From: Candidatus Aminicenantes bacterium UBA2190
GTDB lineage: Bacteria > Acidobacteriota > Aminicenantia > UBA2199
DNA: 18,653 nt
Reading direction: 5' to 3'
Assembly: GCA_002335385.1 (NCBI GenBank)
Contig: DCVK01000019.1
Location: 1-18,653, forward strand
The position numbers were made by a program, and so were the translations under genes. The notes under the pieces are model-generated. The model saw only the letters and a list, made by a program, of their open reading frames with translations. It did not search any database and was not told where the DNA came from. This document shows positions 1 to 7,902 of this stretch, in pieces (positions within the stretch are counted from its first letter, which is position 1; each line of letters begins with the position of its first letter).

Positions 1-2
1 CC

Positions 3-1109
3 GGCCGCGGCACCGACATCCTGCTCGGCGGCAACCCCGAAGCGTTGCTGCGTGAAGAATTGAGGAAACAGGGTTTCGCCCCGGAAACGGCGCCGCCGGT
101 CGTACTGGAAAAGGCTCGCGCCGGCATCGCGGCCGCGGTGACCCGCGAACACGACGAGGTGATCGCCCGCGGCGGCCTGCACATCCTGGGCACCGAGCGC
201 CACGAGGCGCGGCGCATCGACAACCAGCTGCGCGGGCGTTCCGGCCGCCAGGGCGATCCGGGCTCATCGCGCTTTTACATCTCCCTCGAGGATGACCTGA
301 TGAAGATCCTGGGCTCGGAGCGCGTGCGCGGCATGCTGGTGCGCGCCGGCATGCACAGCGGGGTTCCCCTGGAGAACCGCCTGGTATCCCGCGCCATCGA
401 GAACGCCCAGAAGCAGATCGAAGGGCAGAATTTCTCCATCCGCAAGCACTTGCTGGAATACGACGACGTGATGAACAAGCAGCGCCGCCACATCTACTCG
501 CTGCGCCGCGACATCCTGTTCGGCAAGGACTTCAGCCAGCATATCCAGGAGCTGGTCGACGACCTCTATGACGAGATCTTCTCATTCTATATCGACGAGA
601 ACAAGGAAGGGGAGGATTGGGACATCGAGGCCTTCCAGAAGGAGATCCTGCTGCAGTTCGGCCTCGACCTGCGCCAGACCGACCCGGCGGTTCTGCGCGA
701 CACGCCCCCCTTGGAGCTGAAGGAGAACGTGCTCGCCCGCATCAAGGCCTTGTACCGGGAAAAGGAAGCCCTGGTCGGCTCCGCGCAGATGCGCGAGCTG
801 GAGAGGATGATCCTGCTGCAGGTGATCGACTCCCAGTGGAAGGACCACCTGCTCAGCGTCGACCACCTGAAAGAAGGGATCGGCTTGCGCGGCTACGCCC
901 AGAAGGACCCGCTCATCGAGTACAAGAAGGAGAGCTACGACCTCTACGAAAAGCTCCTCAACCGCATCGACGAGGAGGTCCTGCGCTTCCTGTACCTGTT
1001 CCGGCCGGTGAGCGACGAGGAGATCGAGGACTGGCGCCGGAAGAAAAAACCCCGGCTGGCGGCGCCGGCATACAAGATGCCGGGGAGCAAGCACAAGAAG
1101 AGAAAATGA
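3..1109 (+). CDS. secA: Preprotein translocase ATPase SecA, C-terminal part (5' end outside window)
   Basis: SecA is the cytoplasmic ATPase motor that pushes unfolded preproteins through the SecYEG channel. The frame is open from the window edge; the first complete codon is at 3 and 368 residues are visible. The visible part opens with GRGTDILLGGNPE, followed by HILGTERHEARRIDNQLRGR and SGRQGDPGSSRFYISLEDDL, the second nucleotide-binding fold with its arginine-finger region (GRSGRQGD). The helical scaffold and wing region follow, with LLEYDDVMNKQR and VIDSQWKDHLLSVDHLKEGIG-type signatures. The protein ends in a short lysine/arginine-rich tail and lacks the cysteine-rich zinc-binding C-terminal motif that many SecA proteins use for SecB and lipid contact. 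Its stop codon overlaps the guaB start (ATGA), which suggests co-transcription and translational coupling. The identification is secure. Confidence 0.97.
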   Translation, partial: GRGTDILLGGNPEALLREELRKQGFAPETAPPVVLEKARAGIAAAVTREHDEVIARGGLHILGTERHEARRIDNQLRGRSGRQGDPGSSRFYISLEDDLMKILGSERVRGMLVRAGMHSGVPLENRLVSRAIENAQKQIEGQNFSIRKHLLEYDDVMNKQRRHIYSLRRDILFGKDFSQHIQELVDDLYDEIFSFYIDENKEGEDWDIEAFQKEILLQFGLDLRQTDPAVLRDTPPLELKENVLARIKALYREKEALVGSAQMRELERMILLQVIDSQWKDHLLSVDHLKEGIGLRGYAQKDPLIEYKKESYDLYEKLLNRIDEEVLRFLYLFRPVSDEEIEDWRRKKKPRLAAPAYKMPGSKHKKRK

Positions 1110-2578
1110 AAGAAACCGACAAGATCCTTCCCGAGCACGGATTGACTTTCGACGACGTGCTGCTGGTCCCGGGCTATTCCGAGGTCCTGCCCAGCCAGGC
1201 CGACACCTCGACCCGCTTCTCCAGCCACATCCGCCTGAGCCTGCCGCTGGTGGCTGCGGCGATGGACACGGTCTCCGAGTCGCGCATGGCCATCGCCATG
1301 GCCCAATTGGGCGGCATGGCCATCATCCATAAGAACCTTACCATCGCCGAGCAGGCCGGCGAGGTTCTGCGTGTCAAGCGCTCGGAATCGGGCATGATCG
1401 TCAACCCCATCACCCTGCACCCCGACAACACCCTGCAGGAAGCCCTGGATCTGGTCAGGGAAAAGGGTATTTCGGGCCTGCCCATCGTGGATGCGCAGGG
1501 AAAGCTGGTCGGCATCCTGACCAACCGCGACCTGCGGTTCGCCGGCAACTCGGGCGAGCCCATCTCGGCCGTCATGAAGGCCAAGGGGCTGATCACCGCC
1601 GGCGAAAATATCACCATGGCCGAGGCCAAGAAGCTCCTGCACATCAACCGCATCGAGAAACTGCCCGTCGTGGACAAGGACAACTTTCTCAAGGGGCTGA
1701 TCACCTTCAAGGACATCGTCAAGACCGAAAAATTCCCCTCCGCCTGCAAGGACGCCAATGGGCAGCTGCGGGTGGGTGCAGCCGTGGGAACCGCCGCCGA
1801 CACGCTGGAGCGGGTGCAGGCCCTGGTCGAGGCCAAGGTCGACGCCATCGTCATCGACACCTCGCACGCCCATTCCCGCAAAGTCATGCAGATCATCGAG
1901 AAGGTCCGCGCCCTGGCGGGAGACATCGACCTGTTGGTCGGCAATATCGCAACCGCTGCGGCGGCCCGCGACCTTTTGGCGCTCGGCGTCGACGGTCTGA
2001 AGGTCGGCATCGGACCCGGATCGATCTGTACCACCCGGGTGGTGACCGGGGCCGGCGTTCCCCAGATCACCGCGATCATGGAGGTCGCCCGTGAGGTCGC
2101 CGGCCGGGTGCCGGTCATCGCCGACGGCGGCATCAAGTTCTCCGGCGATATCACCAAGGCCCTGGCCGCCGGAGCCCATTCCGTGATGATCGGCTCCATC
2201 CTGGCCGGCACCGACGAGAGCCCCGGCGAGATGGTCATCTACCAGGGGCGCTCCTACAAGAAGTACCGCGGCATGGGTTCCATCGGCGCCATGAAATCCG
2301 GCAGCCGTGACCGCTATTTCCAGGAGGATGAGTTCACCGAGTCCAAGCTGGTCCCCGAGGGCATCGAGGGACGCGTCCCCTACCGCGGCTCGGTCATGAG
2401 CCTGATCCCGCTGCTCATCGGTGGCGTGCGCGCCGGCATGGGCCTCACCGGCTGCCGAAGCATCGAAGCCCTGCACCAGAAGGCCCGCTTTATCCGCATC
2501 ACCTTCGCCGGCCTGAAAGAGAGCCATGTCCACGACGTGATCATCACCGAGGAATCCCCCAATTACAGGATGGATTGA
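1106..2578 (+). CDS. guaB: Inosine-5'-monophosphate dehydrogenase
   Basis: GuaB oxidises IMP to XMP with NAD+, the committed step of guanine nucleotide synthesis in the cytoplasm. The 490-residue protein is the usual length. Residues 11-60 carry the start of the TIM barrel (LTFDDVLLVPGYSEVLP, then AAMDTVSE). Two CBS domains sit at about 98-150 and 155-210. The active-site loop GIGPGSICTTR places the catalytic cysteine at residue 308 (codon 2027-2029). The mobile-flap pair Arg403-Tyr404 lies in SRDRYFQ. The frame is open far upstream inside secA, but the family N-terminus matches the ATG at 1106, which overlaps the secA stop by four bases. A small exported-protein gene starts eight bases after the stop. 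Nothing looks broken. Confidence 0.98.
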   Translation: MKETDKILPEHGLTFDDVLLVPGYSEVLPSQADTSTRFSSHIRLSLPLVAAAMDTVSESRMAIAMAQLGGMAIIHKNLTIAEQAGEVLRVKRSESGMIVNPITLHPDNTLQEALDLVREKGISGLPIVDAQGKLVGILTNRDLRFAGNSGEPISAVMKAKGLITAGENITMAEAKKLLHINRIEKLPVVDKDNFLKGLITFKDIVKTEKFPSACKDANGQLRVGAAVGTAADTLERVQALVEAKVDAIVIDTSHAHSRKVMQIIEKVRALAGDIDLLVGNIATAAAARDLLALGVDGLKVGIGPGSICTTRVVTGAGVPQITAIMEVAREVAGRVPVIADGGIKFSGDITKALAAGAHSVMIGSILAGTDESPGEMVIYQGRSYKKYRGMGSIGAMKSGSRDRYFQEDEFTESKLVPEGIEGRVPYRGSVMSLIPLLIGGVRAGMGLTGCRSIEALHQKARFIRITFAGLKESHVHDVIITEESPNYRMD

Positions 2579-2586
2579 GGAGTCGC

Positions 2587-3192
2587 ATGAAGATCCGATC
2601 AATTTTGGCGCTACTGCTCATCATGACGGCAGGCTTGCCCGCAGCCGAGACATACCGCTTCGGCACCGGGGTGCGGATCAGCTCCTTCGGCGTACCCAAC
2701 GCCCTGCTCGATCTGGCATTTTTCGAGCACCCGCAGCTGGCGGGAGCGGCCTTCTCCTTTGAGCTCCAATCCTTTGGGGACAAGGGGCCGCGATCGGTCT
2801 TCAGCGGCATCTATAGCCTGGAATACAGCCGCATCACCGGCGAAGGCCACTATCGCATCGAGAGGGAAGACCGCCGTTTTTTCGGCTCGGGCGAGATCAC
2901 CCAGGTCAGCGCCACCGCCACCATCCTGATGCACCTGTTCCCCAGCTCCCCGATTCATCCTTACATCGGAGCCGGCATCGGCATCGGCCACCTGAGCATC
3001 TGGGCCGAGGGCGTTTACCAGGATGAACTCGGCACGACCATCCGTGACTCATTTCAGGAAAAATTGTTCGTGCCGGTCGGCCACATTCCCATCGGCGTCA
3101 TGGCCAACATCCGCGATAAGTTCCTGGTCAGGGCCGAGGCCGGCTTCAAGAACGGCTTCTATTTCGGCGGCGGCGTCGCGGTCAATTTCTAG
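2587..3192 (+). CDS. Small exported protein, probable outer-membrane beta-barrel
   Basis: The protein has 201 residues and no recognised family. The N-terminus is a clear Sec signal peptide: Lys2 and Arg4, a hydrophobic core at about 6-17, and a likely cleavage after Ala20 (LPAA before ETYRFG). The mature part alternates polar and hydrophobic residues, with glycine/aromatic-rich strands such as YIGAGIGIGHLSIW. It closes with FYFGGGVAVNF, and a terminal phenylalanine is typical of outer-membrane barrels recognised by BamA. About 180 mature residues would suit a small eight-stranded barrel. The ATG at 2587 was chosen over an in-frame TTG at 2575, which lies inside the guaB stop, because a GGAG Shine-Dalgarno lies 4-8 bases before it and the signal peptide begins exactly there. 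It follows guaB by 8 bases, so it is probably the last gene of the secA-guaB transcript. Exact function is unknown. Confidence 0.8.
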   Translation: MKIRSILALLLIMTAGLPAAETYRFGTGVRISSFGVPNALLDLAFFEHPQLAGAAFSFELQSFGDKGPRSVFSGIYSLEYSRITGEGHYRIEREDRRFFGSGEITQVSATATILMHLFPSSPIHPYIGAGIGIGHLSIWAEGVYQDELGTTIRDSFQEKLFVPVGHIPIGVMANIRDKFLVRAEAGFKNGFYFGGGVAVNF

Positions 3193-3239
3193 CCGGCGTG
3201 AGCCGTTGGCCCACCCTTTCATTGAAATGAAAAATCGGT

Positions 3240-3245
3240 TATAAT
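3240..3245 (+). promoter_or_regulatory. Probable -10 element before the merR-like gene
   Basis: A perfect TATAAT stands 30 bases before the MerR-like start codon, in an 82-base gap after the beta-barrel gene. No convincing -35 hexamer is seen at 16-18 bases: TTGAAA at 3222-3227 is only 12 bases away, and the correctly spaced hexamers match poorly. The predicted transcript would start near 3252. A weak -35 would suit a promoter that needs an activator, but that is inference. Confidence 0.5.
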
Positions 3246-3274
3246 CGACCTACTGAGAGGGCGAAAGCAGAGAC

Positions 3275-3646
3275 ATGGCCGACGATAGGATTCCCGACAA
3301 GCTGACCTTCAAGCGCAAGGAGGTCATGCAGCTGGCCAAGCTGGACGGGCGCGTTCTCGATTACTGGGAAAGGGAGTTCCATGCCTTCACCCCGGTGGTC
3401 AACCAGAGCGGCGAAAAATTCTATAGTCGCCGCGACGTCGAGATCATCCTCGCCGTCAAGCAGTGGCTGATCCAGGAAAAACGCGACAAAAGCCTCATTC
3501 AGGAGCTGCTGCTGCAGCATTTCGGCGATCTGGCCGGCGTCCAGTCCCCGGCCGCCGGCGACCCCGTCAACCCCCAGAAGTTGCAGAAGATACGCCGCGG
3601 TCTGAAGGAAATATTGACTTTGCTCGCCAAAGATGATAAAAACTGA
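3275..3646 (+). CDS. MerR-type DNA-binding regulator, small
   Basis: This is a 123-residue protein with an N-terminal winged helix-turn-helix of the MerR type at about residues 10-75. Markers are FKRKEVMQLAKLDGRVLDYWEREF, the wing segment FTPVVNQSGEKFYSRRDVEIIL, and a helix VKQWLIQEKRDKSLIQELL. After residue 85 comes a short proline/glycine linker and a basic helix. There is no effector domain and no metal-binding cysteine, so it is not a typical MerR metal sensor. Genes of this type are known directly before a proline tRNA and surE in deltaproteobacteria, where ihfA precedes them. Here the tRNA and surE are kept, but the gene upstream is not ihfA. The ATG at 3275 has only a weak purine-rich upstream stretch. 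Its DNA target is unknown. Confidence 0.85.
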   Translation: MADDRIPDKLTFKRKEVMQLAKLDGRVLDYWEREFHAFTPVVNQSGEKFYSRRDVEIILAVKQWLIQEKRDKSLIQELLLQHFGDLAGVQSPAAGDPVNPQKLQKIRRGLKEILTLLAKDDKN

Positions 3647-3652
3647 TTGAGT

Positions 3653-3727
3653 CGGGGCGTAGCGCAGCCTGGTTAGCGTACACGCTTGGGGTGCGTGTGG
3701 TCGGTGGTTCGAATCCACTCGCCCCGA
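3653..3727 (+). tRNA. tRNA-Pro (anticodon GGG)
   Basis: The cloverleaf was folded by eye. The 7-bp acceptor stem CGGGGCG (3653-3659) pairs with CGCCCCG (3720-3726), with A3727 as discriminator. A D-arm starts at 3662. The anticodon stem CACGC/GCGTG (3681-3685/3693-3697) encloses the loop TTGGGGT, giving anticodon GGG at 3688-3690. The T-stem GGTGG/CCACT (one GU pair) encloses TTCGAAT. It reads CCC and CCU proline codons. No CCA is encoded, so a nucleotidyltransferase must add it. The gene starts six bases after the merR-like stop and ends 22 bases before surE, so it is probably released from a mixed mRNA-tRNA transcript by RNase P and 3' nucleases. Confidence 0.97.
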
Positions 3728-3749
3728 TTTTATCTTGCCAGTCGTCACA

Positions 3750-4511
3750 ATGAAAAAAATACTGTTGACCAACGATGATGGTTTCTATTCGCAAGGCCTC
3801 ACGGCACTGAAGGCCGAGCTGGAAAAGCAGCACCAGGTCTGGGTGGTGGCGCCTGACCGCGAGATGAGCGCCATCAGCATGGCCCTGACGCTGAATCGGC
3901 CGTTGCGCGTCAAGCAGATCGAGGAGAACGTTTATGCCGTTAACGGCACGACCTCGGACTGCGTGAACATCGCCCTGCAGAAGATACTTCCGCAACGGCC
4001 CGATTTCGTCGTCTCCGGCATGAACCTGGGCGAGAACCTTTCCGAAGATGTGTTTTTTTCCGGAACGGTCGGCGGTGCCTTTTCCGGCCATCTGTACGGC
4101 ATTCCGTCGCTGGCCGTTTCCCTGATCGCCGGCCTGGGCCGCTACCAGCAGCAGGATTTCGAATGCGACGCCGGGGCGCGCATCACCTCATGCATCCTGG
4201 ACAGGCTGCTGGCCGGCACCCATGACAACGTCATCTACAACGTGAACATCCCCTTTCCCAATCGCGGCGAGATTGCCCTCACCCGCCTGGGCAACAAGCG
4301 CTACACTCCCGACATCGTCGAGCGGATCGATCCGCGCGGCCGCCCCTATTACTGGATCGGGACCGGCACGCCGAGCTACGCCGGCAGCGAGGGGAGCGAC
4401 GTCTGGGCGGTGCAGAACGGTTTCGTTTCGCTGAGCATCATCAAATACGATCTGAATTCGCGGGAGGAACTGCAGCGCCTGGCCGGCGCTTTCAGCGGTT
4501 TTTCCTTTTGA
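3750..4511 (+). CDS. surE: 5'/3'-nucleotidase SurE
   Basis: SurE is a cytoplasmic metal-dependent nucleoside monophosphate phosphatase (also active on exopolyphosphate in some species) linked to stationary-phase survival. The 253-residue protein has the family length. ILLTNDDGFYSQGL gives the metal ligands Asp9 and Asp10. Ser40 follows in APDREMSAIS, a variant of the usual RSG(A/G) segment. Asn92 lies in VVSGMNLGENLS, and FFSGTVGGAFSG completes the signature. The ATG at 3750 was preferred to an in-frame TTG at 3735 because MKKILLTNDDG is the normal family start. No Shine-Dalgarno is visible between the tRNA end and this ATG. It follows tRNA-Pro and the MerR-like gene, a known conserved neighbourhood, and converges on the gene at 4535-4759. 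Confidence 0.97.
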   Translation: MKKILLTNDDGFYSQGLTALKAELEKQHQVWVVAPDREMSAISMALTLNRPLRVKQIEENVYAVNGTTSDCVNIALQKILPQRPDFVVSGMNLGENLSEDVFFSGTVGGAFSGHLYGIPSLAVSLIAGLGRYQQQDFECDAGARITSCILDRLLAGTHDNVIYNVNIPFPNRGEIALTRLGNKRYTPDIVERIDPRGRPYYWIGTGTPSYAGSEGSDVWAVQNGFVSLSIIKYDLNSREELQRLAGAFSGFSF

Positions 4512-4534
4512 CCTCTTCCGGACGGAACGCCGGA

Positions 4535-4759
4535 CTACTCGGCCAGCACTTTCTTGGCTTCCTCCAGGAGATCGCGCGGGACCATGATCTTCACCTTCCC
4601 CAGGCCGTTCATGGTGATGCCGAAAATGCGGCCGGCCGCCTCATAGCGCAGCAGGACCGGAATCGCGAAACTCTCCAGCTTGGACTTGATGATGTCGGCC
4701 TCCAGGCCGCCCTCCACCGCCATGAGTTCCGCCAGGTCGTCTTTGCTCATGCTTCTCAT
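4535..4759 (-). CDS. DUF2007-like small protein (putative signal-transducing protein family)
   Basis: This is a 74-residue soluble protein. The stretch EADIIKSKLESFAIPVLLRYEAAG, followed by VKIMVPRDLLEEAKKVLAE, fits the DUF2007 fold: a ferredoxin-like unit in which a helix that moves along residues to a shorter or longer form precedes a strand, ending in a helix after an I-x-V-P-x-x-x-x-x-x-A motif. The family is small and its biochemical role is unsettled. It is probably co-transcribed with the exported-protein gene at 4794-5675, 34 bases upstream. Two starts are possible: 4759 (GGAAGG five bases upstream, but within a hairpin arm) or 4750. The first was chosen by spacing. The gene converges on surE with 23 bases between the stops. 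Confidence 0.72.
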   Translation of the reverse strand: MRSMSKDDLAELMAVEGGLEADIIKSKLESFAIPVLLRYEAAGRIFGITMNGLGKVKIMVPRDLLEEAKKVLAE

Positions 4760-4762
4760 CGC

Positions 4763-4786
4763 GGCCTTCCCGCAGCAGGGAAGGCC
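4763..4786 (-). promoter_or_regulatory. Perfect 9-bp hairpin covering the ribosome-binding site of the DUF2007-like gene
   Basis: GGCCTTCCC (minus strand, 4786-4778) pairs without mismatch with GGGAAGGCC (4771-4763) around a six-base loop. It begins seven bases after the stop codon of the exported-protein gene and ends three bases before the ATG at 4759. The GGAAGG that would serve as Shine-Dalgarno is in its 3' arm. There is no U-run after it, so a standard intrinsic terminator is unlikely. Possible roles are translational coupling to the upstream gene, or mRNA end protection. Confidence 0.65.
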
Positions 4787-4793
4787 ACGCTCC

Positions 4794-5675
4794 CTATTTC
4801 AATTTTTCCCGGAAATAGATAAAGAAGATCTGCGCGCCGAGTTCACGGTTGTCCTTGCTGTCCGGGAAGACCTTGTCCGGAGAAAAGACCTTGTCCAAGA
4901 GGAATTCCAGGGAAAACTCGTCGGCCGCGCCCAGCATCTCCGGGGTCACCGTGAATTCCCGGGAAAAGTACATGTCTTCGGGAATGAACTCGTCGATGAC
5001 GGCGCCGTTAAGCTTCAGGGTCAGCTTCTGGTCCGGAAGAACGGTTTTGTTGACGCCGCCCTTGATGATCAGCGTGTACTCCTTCTTCGGGTTCTCGATG
5101 ATGCACACCGACTTCGCCGTCGTCCAGCGCCAGCTCCTGGTGAATGGTTCCTTGGCGTTGACATCGGTCTCGATCTCGTTCCAGCCCTCGTCATAAACGA
5201 TCTCCGGAGCGTTGATCGAGGCCGGCTGGATGTTGATCTTCTTTTCAAACAGGACGATCGGCTTTCCCTGTGCCTTGGGATCATAGAGGCCAACGGACAG
5301 CTTCATCTCCTCATAGCCCTCGAAGTCGACGTCGAACTCGTTCAGGAATTGGGGAATGAACACGGTCCGCGTGTAGCGGATGCGGTCGTTGGCGGTCCAG
5401 GCGCCGGTGTTCTTCGGGGGCTGGTGGTCGTCCTGCAGCAGCATCTCCTTGCTGTTCACCCGCCAGAAATGGACGAAGACCGAGTGATCCGTCCCCGGCT
5501 TCTGGAAATCGGCCGCGGTCGTGAAGTCAAAGTCCATCTTGAAAAAAAGGGAATCGGTGACCGTCTCGGGCGTCAGGGTCATGGCCAGGTCGACCCCCTG
5601 GCGGTCGGCCTTGCCCCCGCAGAAGGGAGTCACCAGCAGTATCGGCAACAGAAAGAGAGCGACCTTCGGTTTCAT
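4794..5675 (-). CDS. Exported protein of unknown function (possible lipoprotein)
   Basis: This is a 293-residue protein I cannot assign to a family. The N-terminus (MKPK, then a hydrophobic run at 5-18 ending VTPFCGGK) is a signal sequence. Cys19 sits where a lipobox cysteine would be, but Thr-Pro-Phe before it is not a canonical lipobox, so lipid attachment is uncertain. The remainder is beta-rich with few charged helices, containing repeated D/E-rich strands (MDFDFTTAADF, FDVDFEGYEEMKLSVGLYD, KLTLKLNGAVIDEFIPEDMYFS). This suggests one or two beta-sandwich domains facing the periplasm or surface. The start is decided by a perfect Shine-Dalgarno AAAGGAGGT at 5687-5679. A promoter candidate lies just upstream, and the DUF2007-like gene follows by 34 bases. 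Confidence 0.8.
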   Translation of the reverse strand: MKPKVALFLLPILLVTPFCGGKADRQGVDLAMTLTPETVTDSLFFKMDFDFTTAADFQKPGTDHSVFVHFWRVNSKEMLLQDDHQPPKNTGAWTANDRIRYTRTVFIPQFLNEFDVDFEGYEEMKLSVGLYDPKAQGKPIVLFEKKINIQPASINAPEIVYDEGWNEIETDVNAKEPFTRSWRWTTAKSVCIIENPKKEYTLIIKGGVNKTVLPDQKLTLKLNGAVIDEFIPEDMYFSREFTVTPEMLGAADEFSLEFLLDKVFSPDKVFPDSKDNRELGAQIFFIYFREKLK

Positions 5676-5700
5676 GATACCTCCTTTCGCTTAGATTGCA

Positions 5701-5729
5701 AATTTATCACACTGCCCCTGATTATGCAA
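5701..5729 (-). promoter_or_regulatory. Candidate promoter of the exported-protein gene
   Basis: On the minus strand TTGCAT (5729-5724) and TAAATT (5706-5701) are separated by 17 bases. The match to consensus is moderate (three of six and four of six), but spacing is ideal. The site lies between the dnaK terminator-like hairpin and the perfect Shine-Dalgarno. The predicted start near 5694 would give a leader of about 19 bases. Confidence 0.42.
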
Positions 5730-5749
5730 CCGGACGGGAGTGCAAGAAG

Positions 5750-5779
5750 GCCGGGAGCGGCATTTGTGCCGCCCCCGGC
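5750..5779 (-). terminator. Terminator-like hairpin downstream of dnaK
   Basis: GCCGGG plus GCGGCA (5750-5755, 5757-5762) pairs with TGCCGC plus CCCGGC (5767-5772, 5774-5779), giving a 12-bp GC-rich stem with one mismatch and a four-base loop. It lies 23 bases after the dnaK stop. On the minus strand it is followed by CTTCTTGC, which is only moderately U-rich, so termination may be incomplete or assisted. Confidence 0.62.
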
Positions 5780-5802
5780 ATCGGGGAGGGGGAAAAATCG
5801 GG

Positions 5803-7731
<1,929 letters not shown>

Positions 7732-7763
7732 GATATTCTCCTTGTACTTTAAATCTCCACATT

Positions 7764-7792
7764 AATATATTCTATTTTTTTCTCTTTGTCAA
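7764..7792 (-). promoter_or_regulatory. dnaK promoter, sigma-70 type
   Basis: On the minus strand a perfect TTGACA (7792-7787) and TATATT (7769-7764) are separated by 17 bases. The predicted start near 7757 gives a leader of about 26 bases with AAGGAG before the ATG. The 70 bases upstream are extremely AT-rich, as expected for an UP element. It looks like a vegetative rather than a sigma-32 promoter. Confidence 0.8.
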
Positions 7793-7902
7793 CATCCTAA
7801 TAATAGAATTATAATAATAATCTTAGTGTTTGATTGTCATATAATTAGTCATAATCATAGACATGTAATATTAAACTTCAGTCAGGAGCAGAGAAACCGC
7901 GA

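Noticed and set aside
944..2602. Minus-strand open frame opposite guaB (552 codons)
   Set aside because: Shadow of guaB, with histidine/aspartate/glycine-rich sequence and no homology I recognise.
3206..3245. TTGGCC or TTGAAA as -35 partner of the TATAAT before the MerR-like gene
   Set aside because: Spacers would be 28 and 12 bases, outside the functional range; only the -10 element was reported.
3567..4091. Minus-strand frames across the tRNA (containing SGFEPPTTRTPS or DSNHRPHAPQ)
   Set aside because: These peptides are the well-known artefact of translating a tRNA gene in reverse; not real proteins.
4517..4534. Hairpin TCCGG/CCGGA between convergent surE and the DUF2007-like gene
   Set aside because: Five base pairs with an eight-base loop and no T-run on either strand; too weak to call a terminator.
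7732..7902. Search for a CIRCE element before dnaK
   Set aside because: No TTAGCACTC-N9-GAGTGCTAA or close variant is present on either strand.
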